Both the position numbers and the translations under genes were made by a program. The notes under the pieces were generated by a model that was not told the origin of the DNA, did no database searches, and was given only the letters and a program-made list of their open reading frames with translations. A stretch of 9,525 nt of DNA from a bacterium (GTDB lineage Bacteria > Verrucomicrobiota > Kiritimatiellia > UBA8416). The DNA is taken from the NCBI GenBank assembly GCA_020048935.1, contig JAIFLS010000053.1, positions 1 through 9,525 on the forward strand. Direction: 5' to 3'. The stretch's first letter is position 1; every line of letters begins with the position of its first letter. Below are positions 1 to 6,408 of this stretch, piece by piece.

Positions 1-63
1 CGCGGTTCCAGCCACGACACCCGCCGCGCACATGGCGGCCAGTATTCTGCTTTGTACCTTCAT
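1..63 (-). CDS. N-terminus of an exported protein (partial, runs off the left edge)
   Basis: Seen: on the minus strand an ATG at 63-61 opens a frame that stays open to base 1, giving 21 residues: MKVQSRILAA then MCAAGVVAGTA. This has the form of a signal peptide, with Lys2 and Arg6 followed by an Ala/Val/Gly-rich hydrophobic core. An AGGAG lies at 76-72 on the same strand, 8 bases before the ATG, which fixes the start. The gene is divergent from the glycan cluster to its right. Inferred: a secreted, periplasmic or outer-membrane protein. Nothing of the mature protein is visible, so its function cannot be stated, and no cleavage site or lipobox cysteine can be confirmed before the edge. Confidence 0.72.
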   Translation of the reverse strand, partial: MKVQSRILAAMCAAGVVAGTA

Positions 64-71
64 TGGATTAG

Positions 72-76
72 CTCCT
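72..76 (-). promoter_or_regulatory. Ribosome binding site of the left-edge gene
   Basis: AGGAG read on the minus strand, 8 bases upstream of the ATG at 63. It is a near-ideal Shine-Dalgarno sequence at near-ideal spacing, and with the signal-peptide-like translation it is the main reason to accept this very short visible gene fragment. Confidence 0.7.
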
Positions 77-81
77 GTTAT

Positions 82-111
82 TCTTCGTTTATTTCTTCGT
101 TGCTATCTTCG
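82..111 (-). repeat. 12-bp phased CGAAGA repeat in the leader of the left-edge gene
   Basis: The hexamer TCTTCG (CGAAGA on the minus strand) recurs at 82-87, 94-99 and 106-111, exactly 12 bases apart, with A/T-rich spacers. It lies just upstream of the ribosome binding site of the leftward gene, so it would be in that gene's 5' leader or promoter region. It could be a leader enhancer of translation, a protein-binding array or a decaying tandem repeat; the sequence alone does not decide. Confidence 0.5.
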
Positions 112-679
112 TCGTTATGTTCATGCTTATTGCTTGACTCTATGTCTGGTTGTATCCTGCGTTTTGCGCGGGGGTTGGTTTAAGTGGCAGCGAGCCGGTG
201 TTCCGGTCCGTTGCTCACGGGTGTTCAGCCTGTCTGACGCCCTTTCCTTCCCGTGCGGTGTCGATCATGCGCGTGTGCCTCCTTCCTATTGCGTTTTGTC
301 TTTCCTCTTGACTTAAAGCGTGCCATGTGGCGCTGACGGCGTTTACCGATACTGTGTTCGTGCGAAGATCCCCGCCTTGCGGTGATGGCTTCGATGCGGG
401 CCCCGTCATTCGTTTCCATGGAACGCACTTAAAACGGTGCCCACTCTGGACCCTGTCTGTACAGATGGTGTTAGTAAATCCGTAGATTATCATCAGAAAG
501 AGCGGGTTTTTCGAACTCGTTTGCATAGCCGGTTGTCACAGATATCTGTTCAAGCACTGACCACTATGGAGAGGGTCTGTGAAGAATATGTTAGCAATCG
601 CGTAAAATTCGGTCAGAAACCCGGATGGCCTTTCTTACCTTATCCAATTGGAATCCTGATGCAATTCTAACCATTGCCG
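112..679. other. Divergent intergenic region with no supported gene
   Basis: About 570 bases between the leftward exported-protein gene and the rightward GT-C gene. The open frames here, for example a GTG-started 77-codon frame ending at 670 and a 94-codon frame at 32-316, lack ribosome binding sites and recognisable composition. I could not find a convincing -35/-10 pair for either flanking gene. Two perfect palindromes sharing the ACAGA/TCTGT half-site are present at 456-465 (TCTGTACAGA) and 538-549 (ACAGATATCTGT); they are candidate operator sites but are short enough to be chance. Confidence 0.5.
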
Positions 680-2461
680 ATGCATGATGCGAGGATGATA
701 ACGATCAGTAGGAACAGGTGGGTATGCGCGTTGCTGGCGGTCGCGGTGCTGCTGGTCTACGCGAACAGTTTCCGCGGAGCCTTCGTGTTCGATGATGAGG
801 AGGCCATTCACCGGAATCCGTACGTGACGAATCCGGGCACGCTGGAATGGCTCTGGCGCACGCCGCCCGCCAGCACGCTCGGGTGCCGTCCCGCAGCGCA
901 ATGGACATTCGCACTCAATTACGCGACTGGCGGGATGGCTGTTGCCGGCTATCACGCGGTCAATGTCGCGATCCACCTCGGTGCCGCCGTCACCCTGTTC
1001 CTGCTGCTGCGGCTGATCCTGGCGGAGACGCGCTGGGGGCGGGGTGATCCGGAAGGCGCGTGGATGAGCGCCGTGCTGGCGGCTCTGTGGTGGGCGGTCC
1101 ACCCCTTGCAGACCCAGGCGGTGACGTATATCTGCCAGCGCCAGGAGTCACAGGCCTCGCTCCTCTACCTGCTGGCGATGCTCGCGGTCTTCAGGCGTAA
1201 CCAGGCTCCGTCGCCGCGATGGGCCATTCTGGCGGTGGTGTGCTGCTGGCTGGGCCTGGCAACCAAGGAGATCGCGCTCTCGATCCCGCTGGCCGCGATC
1301 GCGCTGACGTGGCTGCAGAACGGGAAGGGGGCCACGTTCACAAGAGCCAATCTGCGCTTCTTCGCGAGCCTGGGTGCAGGCTGGCTGCTTTCCGCCGTGC
1401 TGATGCTCGGCGGGGAGGCCTCCATGGATGAGGCGGTGGGGCGCAGTCCGCACTCCCCGCTGGGCTACTTGCTCTCGCAGGCCGAGATCATCCCGCATTA
1501 TCTGCGGCTCGTGTTCGACCCCCGCCATCAGGTATTCGATTACTACGACTGGCCGGTGCCGGCTTTGGATGCCGGCCTGATCGTGCGCGCGTCGCTGCTG
1601 GCGGCGGGGCTTGTCCTTGGATTCATATTACTGGCGCGACGCAACTGGGCGGCGTTGCCTCTCTTGCTTTTTTATGCCGTGCTGGCACCCAGCTCGAGCT
1701 TCATCACCTTGCATAACCAGGCGTTCGAGCATCGCATGTACCTGCCGCTGGCCTGTGTGCTGGCGCTGGTGGTGACGGCGGGTGCCATGACGTTGCGCGG
1801 CACGGCATGGCTGGGCAAGCCTGGCCGGCGCCAGGCGCAGGTCGCGGTGCTGGGCATTCTGGCGGTGGTGGTGGCATGGCATGCGTGGCTGACGTATCAG
1901 CGCAACGATATGTACGCATCCGCCGAGCGGTTGTGGCGCGATACGGCAGAGAAGCGTCCGCGCAATGCTCGGGCCTTCATGAATCTCGGGGAGGCGCTCC
2001 TGCAGCGCGGTGCGGTTTCCGAGGGGCTTGAGATGCTGGAGCACGCGCTGGCGGTCGGCTACCGGCCGGGGCTGCAGTCGCCCGCGCACCACAATCTGGC
2101 CATGGTCTATACGGATCTGGGGCGGCTTGACAAAGCGCTGCACCATTACGGCCGGGCGATTGAAACGGACCCCGGAAAGGGGTCGGCGTATGTGAACCGG
2201 GCGGTGATCCATACGCAGCAGAAGGCGTATCGGCTGGCGGCCGCGGATCAGGAGAAAGCCATCGCGTTGTTGCCTGCGGACGGGATACTGCGGCTTCAAT
2301 ACGCCTACAGCCTGTCGAATCTGGGGCGGTATGCCGATGCAGCCGCGCAATTGGCGGAAGCCCGCCGCCTGGGTCAGGTTCCTCCGGCTGCATTTGCCCG
2401 GCAGATCGAGGCGGGGCTCCGCGTTGAGTTGAAGGGAAAGGCGGCCGGCGATGGCAAGTGA
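680..2461 (+). CDS. TMTC-like GT-C glycosyltransferase with C-terminal TPR repeats
   Basis: Seen: a ~593-residue protein with about nine or ten hydrophobic segments over residues 14-405, then a soluble tail with four TPR-like units at about 429-462, 467-500, 502-533 and 535-566 (for example AYVNRAVIHTQQKAYRLAAA). A first-loop acidic pair, VFDDEEAIHRNP, has Asp38 and Asp39. HPLQTQAVTYICQRQE lies near 141-156 and EHRMYLP near 349-355. Known: this architecture (GT-C core with loop acidic residues plus TPRs) matches the TMTC/DUF1736-like proteins; eukaryotic TMTCs transfer mannose from dolichyl-phosphate-mannose to proteins. Inferred: a periplasm-facing transferase using a polyprenyl-phosphate sugar, with the TPRs holding the acceptor. 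The start is uncertain: TTG 674, ATG 680 and ATG 695 are all in frame and none has a good ribosome binding site. The stop overlaps the next gene by 11 bases. It could instead be a membrane TPR protein without transferase activity. Confidence 0.82.
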   Translation: MHDARMITISRNRWVCALLAVAVLLVYANSFRGAFVFDDEEAIHRNPYVTNPGTLEWLWRTPPASTLGCRPAAQWTFALNYATGGMAVAGYHAVNVAIHLGAAVTLFLLLRLILAETRWGRGDPEGAWMSAVLAALWWAVHPLQTQAVTYICQRQESQASLLYLLAMLAVFRRNQAPSPRWAILAVVCCWLGLATKEIALSIPLAAIALTWLQNGKGATFTRANLRFFASLGAGWLLSAVLMLGGEASMDEAVGRSPHSPLGYLLSQAEIIPHYLRLVFDPRHQVFDYYDWPVPALDAGLIVRASLLAAGLVLGFILLARRNWAALPLLLFYAVLAPSSSFITLHNQAFEHRMYLPLACVLALVVTAGAMTLRGTAWLGKPGRRQAQVAVLGILAVVVAWHAWLTYQRNDMYASAERLWRDTAEKRPRNARAFMNLGEALLQRGAVSEGLEMLEHALAVGYRPGLQSPAHHNLAMVYTDLGRLDKALHHYGRAIETDPGKGSAYVNRAVIHTQQKAYRLAAADQEKAIALLPADGILRLQYAYSLSNLGRYADAAAQLAEARRLGQVPPAAFARQIEAGLRVELKGKAAGDGK

Positions 2462-3323
2462 GAACTACAGCATCGTGATTCCCTGCTACAACGAGCAGTC
2501 CGGGGTGCGGGCGACCGTCCAGGCCATTCTCGCGAATGCGGACGGGCGAATGCGGGAGGTCATCGTCGTGGATGACGGCTCGAATGACGGGACGGCTGGC
2601 GAGCTGGCGGGGATTTTCGACGAACGCGGTTTGCTGCGTATCCTGCGGCACCCGCAAAACCGGGGCTATGGCGCATCGCTGAAGACGGGCGTCCGCAACG
2701 CCGGCGGGGATGTGGTGGTCATTACGGATGCGGATGGAACCTATCCGAATGAACGCATCCCGGAACTGGTGGATCGCATGGGCGAGGCCGATATGGTGGT
2801 CGGGGCGCGCACCGGTGCAACGGTGCATATTCCCTTCGTGCGCCGCCCTGCCAAATGGCTGCTGGGCTGGCTGGCGAACACCCTGGGCGGACGGCGGATC
2901 CCGGACTTGAATTCCGGTTTGCGGGCGATGCGGCGCGACGTGCTGGAACGCTATCTGGGGCTTTTGCCGGACGGGTTCTCGTTTACGACGACGATCACGC
3001 TGGTGATGCTGAGCGAGGCCCGGCGTGTGGAGTATATTCCGGTCAACTACCATCAGAGGGAGGGCCGGTCGAAGATCCGTCCGGTGCGCGACACCCTGAA
3101 TTTTGTCCAGTTGGTGTGCCGGGCCGTGCTCTGGTTTGATCCACTGCGGTTCTTCATTCCGCTTAGCCTGATGACGATTGCCGCTGGAGCGGCCATTCTC
3201 CTTTTCAGTATGGCTTTCATGGAACGGGCACTGGATGTCACCTTTTCAATTTTTGTCATGACCGGGGTTATCCTGCTGGCGGTCGGCATGCTGGCGGATC
3301 TGATCGACAAGCGGTTGCGTTAG
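2451..3323 (+). CDS. GT2 family polyprenyl-phosphate sugar synthase (DPM1/GtrB-like)
   Basis: Seen: 290 residues starting SIVIPCYNE (7-15), then VVDDGSNDGT (39-48), NRGYGASLKTG (70-80), the metal/nucleotide site ITDADGTYP (91-99), GART (118-121) and IPDLNSGLRAMRR (150-162). Two hydrophobic segments follow at about 233-254 and 263-284. Known: this is the GT-A fold of family 2, and the order of motifs plus two C-terminal membrane helices is that of polyprenyl-phosphate mannose or glucose synthases. The reaction is nucleotide-sugar plus polyprenyl phosphate to polyprenyl-phosphoryl sugar, on the cytoplasmic face of the inner membrane. The ATG lies inside the last codons of the GT-C gene, with AAAGG 9 bases upstream, so translation is probably coupled. 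Inferred: it makes the lipid donor for its upstream partner. Whether the sugar is mannose or glucose cannot be read from the sequence. Confidence 0.9.
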   Translation: MASENYSIVIPCYNEQSGVRATVQAILANADGRMREVIVVDDGSNDGTAGELAGIFDERGLLRILRHPQNRGYGASLKTGVRNAGGDVVVITDADGTYPNERIPELVDRMGEADMVVGARTGATVHIPFVRRPAKWLLGWLANTLGGRRIPDLNSGLRAMRRDVLERYLGLLPDGFSFTTTITLVMLSEARRVEYIPVNYHQREGRSKIRPVRDTLNFVQLVCRAVLWFDPLRFFIPLSLMTIAAGAAILLFSMAFMERALDVTFSIFVMTGVILLAVGMLADLIDKRLR

Positions 3324-3385
3324 GGAGTGGGGTCTCGGTGTACGAAAAAGGAAGTCAACGTCGTGGCGGCTAGGAACAGGCAATC

Positions 3386-5041
3386 ATGTTGAGAGAAATC
3401 TACGCGAAGAAAGCATTATCGCAGATACCCAGGCTTCTTGGCAATCTGGATCGGAACGAGTTCTCACCGACATACGGTTGTTTCCATCGTGACTACTGGC
3501 TGGACAAGACATCGGATTTTCCGGATGCCGTCCGGCAGTTCGGCGTCCATTCGCTCGCGCTTGTCTATAAGCACGACTTCCCGGGCAATATCTACAAAGG
3601 CAATGCAAGGGTTCATGACTGGGCCATTGCCGGCATGTTATACTGGTGCCGCATCCAGCATGCGGATGGCTCATTTGATGAGTTCTATCCGTATGAACGG
3701 GGTTGGGTGGGCCCGAGTGCGTTTACTGCTTATACCGTGATCGAGTCTTTCAACCTGCTTCAGGATGAGATGCCGGAAGAGGCGAAAGAAATAATTCTTA
3801 AAGCGATTGGGAAAGTTGCCTACTTCATAGCCGGAGGGGACAAGGAGGAGGATCACCTGGCCAATCATCATGCGATGGCCTGCCTGGCGCTTTGGAAGTC
3901 TTATCGGCTGCTTGGTGGTGACCATTTAAGAGTTGCCTATCAAAATGCATTCGAGGTTTTCCTGACGTATCATAACAAAAAGGAAGGTTGGTCGCGTGAG
4001 TATGATGGCATAGACCCGGGCTATTTGTCGGCGACTGTATCCTTTCTCGGGAAGGTATATCAGGACAACCGGGACCCGGAAATCCTGCAGGTATTGAAAC
4101 AATCGGTCGGGATGTGCTCGTATTTTGCCTACCCGAATGGTTTTTACGCAGGCAGTCTCGGCAGTCGGAACACGTTGCATTTCTATCCGCACGGTTTTGA
4201 GATCCTCGCTGATGAAGTACCCCTGGCCGGGGCCGTAGCCGAAAAGATGCTGGTTGGTCTATCGGAAGACAAGCTGGTTGCGCCCGAAATCATGTCGGAT
4301 CGTTATGCCTGCTATCGTGTTTCGGAGTTCCTGCAATCCTATCTGGATTACAAGGACAGGCCGGGCGAATCCGTTGAACTGCCTCATGCGCGAGATGGTT
4401 TGCAGACGTATTTTGAAGACGCGGGGATATTTGTCAGAAACGCAGGGCAGAAACATATCATCTGCAATATCGCCAAGGGCGGGGTTGTCAAAGTGTTTGA
4501 CAGGGATAGTGGCAAGTTGATTCTCAATGACTGCGGAGTAATCGCGAAACTGGCTGACGATCAGGTGGTCAGTTCGCAGTGGATCGACCCTGAATACAAC
4601 ATTGCAGTCAATGCTGACGGCTGGACTGTAAGCGGAAACCTTCATTTCATTCCGGCCAACAAGTCATTCACCGTTTTCAAGAGTCTGGTTTTCAGAAGTG
4701 TACTGCTTCTGTTTGGCTGGAGTCCATGGTTCTCGCATTTATTGAAAGGCAGGATCAGGAAGGCGTTGATAATGGGTCAACGAAAGTCGCCTGTGAAATT
4801 CAATCGGAGTCTTAAGATCGAGGGTGAAGGAATATGCCTGGTTACGGAATTGGAATGGTCCGGCGAGTCGGAAATCAAAGCGTTATCGATCGGGGGGGAA
4901 TTCTTTGTCCGTTATGTCCCTCAATCAAGGTATTTTCAATCTCAGGAGCTGGATATCGAGGCGTGGCGGGCGAATGATGAAGAAGTAACGCGAATCAATC
5001 TGGCAAGAAAATATCGGCATCTCAGCAGAATCTGTGGGTAG
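3386..5041 (+). CDS. Toroid-fold (heparinase II/III-like) surface polysaccharide protein, uncharacterised
   Basis: Seen: 551 residues with no signal peptide. The first ~330 residues are helical and rich in aromatic and acidic residues: YGCFHRDYWLDKTSDFPDAV (30-49), DGSFDEFYPYERGWVGPSAF (94-113), NHHAMA (160-165), EGWSREYDGIDPGYLS (200-215) and GSRNTLHFYPHGFE (near 258-272). The last ~220 residues look beta-rich, with one hydrophobic stretch, SLVFRSVLLLFGW, near 433-445. Known: alpha/alpha-toroid polysaccharide lyases and hydrolases carry such Asn-His, Arg-Glu-Tyr and Tyr/His clusters, followed by a beta-sandwich. Inferred: it acts on or binds a uronate-type or similar glycan; the lack of an export signal suggests a cytoplasmic or membrane-associated role. 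AGGAACAGG at 3372-3380 supports the ATG. The gene follows the GT2 gene by 62 bases, probably in one transcript. The family assignment is by fold-like pattern only, and catalysis is unproven. Confidence 0.62.
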   Translation: MLREIYAKKALSQIPRLLGNLDRNEFSPTYGCFHRDYWLDKTSDFPDAVRQFGVHSLALVYKHDFPGNIYKGNARVHDWAIAGMLYWCRIQHADGSFDEFYPYERGWVGPSAFTAYTVIESFNLLQDEMPEEAKEIILKAIGKVAYFIAGGDKEEDHLANHHAMACLALWKSYRLLGGDHLRVAYQNAFEVFLTYHNKKEGWSREYDGIDPGYLSATVSFLGKVYQDNRDPEILQVLKQSVGMCSYFAYPNGFYAGSLGSRNTLHFYPHGFEILADEVPLAGAVAEKMLVGLSEDKLVAPEIMSDRYACYRVSEFLQSYLDYKDRPGESVELPHARDGLQTYFEDAGIFVRNAGQKHIICNIAKGGVVKVFDRDSGKLILNDCGVIAKLADDQVVSSQWIDPEYNIAVNADGWTVSGNLHFIPANKSFTVFKSLVFRSVLLLFGWSPWFSHLLKGRIRKALIMGQRKSPVKFNRSLKIEGEGICLVTELEWSGESEIKALSIGGEFFVRYVPQSRYFQSQELDIEAWRANDEEVTRINLARKYRHLSRICG

Positions 5042-5046
5042 GCACC

Positions 5047-5071
5047 TGTAGCCGGGGTCGGTGACCCCGGC
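5047..5071 (+). repeat. GTAG-type REP hairpin, copy 1
   Basis: GTAG at 5048-5051 is followed by a perfect 8-bp stem: CCGGGGTC (5052-5059), loop GGT, GACCCCGG (5063-5070). It extends to 9 bp if G5051 pairs with C5071. It begins 6 bases after the stop of the toroid gene. The GTAG head plus GC-rich hairpin is the layout described for REP elements mobilised by RAYT (Y1 tyrosine transposase) proteins. No T-run follows, so it is not a classical terminator, though it may stabilise the 3' end of the mRNA. Confidence 0.7.
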
Positions 5072-5125
5072 TGTGCATGGATTAGCAAACGGGAGAGTGG
5101 CTTCGCCATGCGCCTTCTCATGGGC

Positions 5126-5150
5126 ACCGGGGTCACCGACCCCGGCTACA
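5126..5150 (-). repeat. GTAG-type REP hairpin, copy 2 (inverted)
   Basis: Read on the minus strand, GTAG is at 5149-5146, followed by the same 8-bp stem with a 3-base loop down to 5127. The 24 bases 5047-5070 and the reverse complement of 5127-5150 are identical. The two copies face each other across 56 bases, so they can fold separately or as one long 24-bp hairpin. Inside the spacer, GCATGG (5075-5080) and CCATGC (5106-5111) add a further inverted pair. Confidence 0.7.
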
Positions 5151-5159
5151 AGGCTTTTG

Positions 5160-5171
5160 CCGGCTACAAGG
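5160..5171 (-). repeat. Partial third REP end
   Basis: CCGGCTACAAGG at 5160-5171 repeats 5142-5153 exactly. On the minus strand it reads CCTTGTAGCCGG, that is the GTAG head with the start of a stem but no second half. It looks like a truncated or eroded third copy of the same element. Confidence 0.4.
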
Positions 5172-5211
5172 TATTATGAGGCGATTATGGCAAATGGTTA
5201 AGAAAGCGGCC

Positions 5212-5375
5212 AAGTTATAGGTAAGCCAGCCGCCCGGGGCACCGGGCGAAAATGAACGGGTAACTGGAGAAAAATCGAATCGAACATCCAACAACCAACG
5301 CCCAACAACCAACGTCCAAGTTGGGGAGCATTTCCTTGGATTGTTGGGTTGAAATGAATTGAAGTTATAGGTAAG
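5212..5375. repeat. 14-bp direct repeats bracketing a CAAC-rich dispersed element
   Basis: AAGTTATAGGTAAG occurs at 5212-5225 and again, identical, at 5362-5375. The 136 bases between them hold a 7-bp stem hairpin (5231-5248), two copies of CCAACAACCAACG (5288-5300 and 5302-5314), and a segment (5334-5350, containing GGATTGTTGGG) whose reverse complement pairs with the CAAC repeats around a short loop. This looks like a small non-coding mobile or dispersed element inserted just upstream of the methyltransferase, with the direct repeats as a target duplication. Slippage or recombination between short repeats is an alternative. Confidence 0.5.
5231..5248 (+). other. GC-rich hairpin between toroid and methyltransferase genes
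   Basis: CGCCCGG, loop GGCA, CCGGGCG: a perfect 7-bp stem. It is followed by AAAATGAAC rather than a T-run, so a rho-independent terminator on the plus strand is not well supported. It lies inside the direct-repeat-bracketed element. Confidence 0.4.
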
Positions 5376-5386
5376 TGAACAATAAA

Positions 5387-6154
5387 ATGACAGCTAACAC
5401 GGTTTCAAATGGTGTATTGGGCACGGACTATGCAGATGGACGGAAAAGGAAGAACGAGTTGGTCTTCCGATACAAGACACGGGCGTGCCTGGTGGCGAAT
5501 CTGATCGCCGAATACGGACGGAAGACGGATGGCCTCAATATCCTGGATTACGGGGCTGCCGAGGGCTTGACGCTGCTTGAACTTGATCGATTACTGCCTG
5601 GCAATCGTTATTGCGGAATAGAATATTCAGAGGAGCTGATCAACAGGGCACCGAAACTGCCGGATAACATTAAGCTGCTTAGGGGGGATGTGACGAACCT
5701 GGACGATGATGTCAAAAGGCAGAAGTATGATGTCGTGGTCGCCCTGGCTTTGCTCGAACACCTTAAGAATCCGATCGATTGTTTGCGGGAGGCGAAATTC
5801 GTGATGAATGCAGGAGGGCTTCTGATCGCCACGTCGCCGAATCCATTCTGGGACGCGGTATCAACCCGGTTCGGCCTTCTGAAGGGCGGTCAGCATGAAA
5901 CCGATATGAGTAGACGTGTCATGATCGATATCGCGAGAAAAGCGGGATTTGAAGTGGCCGGCTTTGAACGATTCATGTGGGCACCTGTATCTGCACTTCC
6001 GTATCTGGGTCTCCGGATATCGCCAAGGATGTCCTTGCGGATCGACAGGACCATAGCCAGGCTGCATGTTCTTGATTTCCTGTTTGTCAATCAAGTGATG
6101 GTATTGACACATGGATCTTCCAAATGCGCTTCTTACAGGCGGACGGAAGCATGA
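5387..6154 (+). CDS. Class I SAM-dependent methyltransferase
   Basis: Seen: 255 residues with the Rossmann SAM site ILDYGAAEG (52-60), an acidic residue at the end of strand two (Glu79 in YCGIEYSEEL), LRGDV near 98-102, and YDVVVALALLEHLKNP (114-129), followed by NAGGLLIATSPNPF. Known: this is the Methyltransf_11/23 type, often found in glycan and lipid biosynthesis loci, transferring methyl from SAM to a small molecule or sugar. The C-terminal third (FMWAPVSALPYLGLRISPRM) is moderately hydrophobic and probably forms the substrate side. Two starts are possible: GTG 5375, with AGG only 3 bases away, or ATG 5387. Neither has a strong ribosome binding site, and the GTG lies on the end of a 14-bp direct repeat, so an insertion may have altered the leader. 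The substrate is unknown; a methylated surface sugar fits the context. Confidence 0.85.
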   Translation: MTANTVSNGVLGTDYADGRKRKNELVFRYKTRACLVANLIAEYGRKTDGLNILDYGAAEGLTLLELDRLLPGNRYCGIEYSEELINRAPKLPDNIKLLRGDVTNLDDDVKRQKYDVVVALALLEHLKNPIDCLREAKFVMNAGGLLIATSPNPFWDAVSTRFGLLKGGQHETDMSRRVMIDIARKAGFEVAGFERFMWAPVSALPYLGLRISPRMSLRIDRTIARLHVLDFLFVNQVMVLTHGSSKCASYRRTEA

Positions 6155-6179
6155 CGGAAAGGCTCAAGACAGCAAGGGT

Positions 6180-6374
6180 ATGGAACGTAGGAGCTCGATA
6201 GCATTGAAAGTACTTCTGATCAATCCGCCCCGGGTCAACGAGATCACGGGAAACAACCCCTCCGTCATTGAGGCGAGCCGGGGCTGCAATCCGCCCCTCG
6301 GCCTGCTTTACATCGGCGGCCTGTTTCAAAGGCTGGGCGCAACCGCGGCTACTGATGTTCTCGAATTTATCTAG
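6180..6374 (+). pseudogene. Truncated N-terminus of a B12-binding radical SAM protein
   Basis: Seen: the frame reads KVLLINPPRVNEITG followed by PPLGLLYIGGLFQRLGA, then loses resemblance and stops at 6372-6374 (TDVLEFI then TAG). Known: an N-terminal VLLINPP, then PPLGLLYLA and a helix ending in G, is the opening of B12-binding domains fused to radical SAM enzymes, which are usually 400 residues or more with a CxxxCxxC cluster. No such cluster exists downstream; the next 34 bases lead into a convergent gene. Inferred: a deletion or rearrangement at about 6340-6375 removed the rest. The start is open: ATG 6180, or TTG 6204 with AGGAG (6189-6193) 10 bases before it; the frame also reaches back to ATG 6111 inside the methyltransferase end. 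It once probably followed the methyltransferase in the same transcript. Confidence 0.68.
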
Positions 6375-6408
6375 ACAGAGGCAGGATTTAGTTAGTGATT
6401 GGTATCGT

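Noticed and set aside
32..316. 94-codon plus-strand frame at the left edge
   Set aside because: It overlaps the better-supported leftward start with signal peptide and ribosome binding site, lacks its own binding site, and has an unnatural Cys/Leu/Arg-rich composition.
437..670. 77-codon GTG-started frame ahead of the GT-C gene
   Set aside because: No Shine-Dalgarno, no recognisable motif, and a palindrome lies inside it; treated as intergenic.
1628..2350. 240-codon minus-strand frame inside the GT-C gene
   Set aside because: Gln/Arg/His-rich antisense shadow of the TPR coding region.
1977..3053. Long minus-strand frame across the GT-C/GT2 junction
   Set aside because: It is the shadow of two well-supported genes in GC-rich DNA; the composition is Pro/Arg/His-rich with no domain.
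5048..5071. Hairpin after the toroid gene as a rho-independent terminator
   Set aside because: The stem is strong but no T-run follows, and the same hairpin is repeated in inverted form, which fits a REP element better.
5288..5314. CCAACAACCAACG repeats as a CRISPR array
   Set aside because: Only two adjacent 13-base copies with a 1-base gap; there are no spacers and no cas genes.
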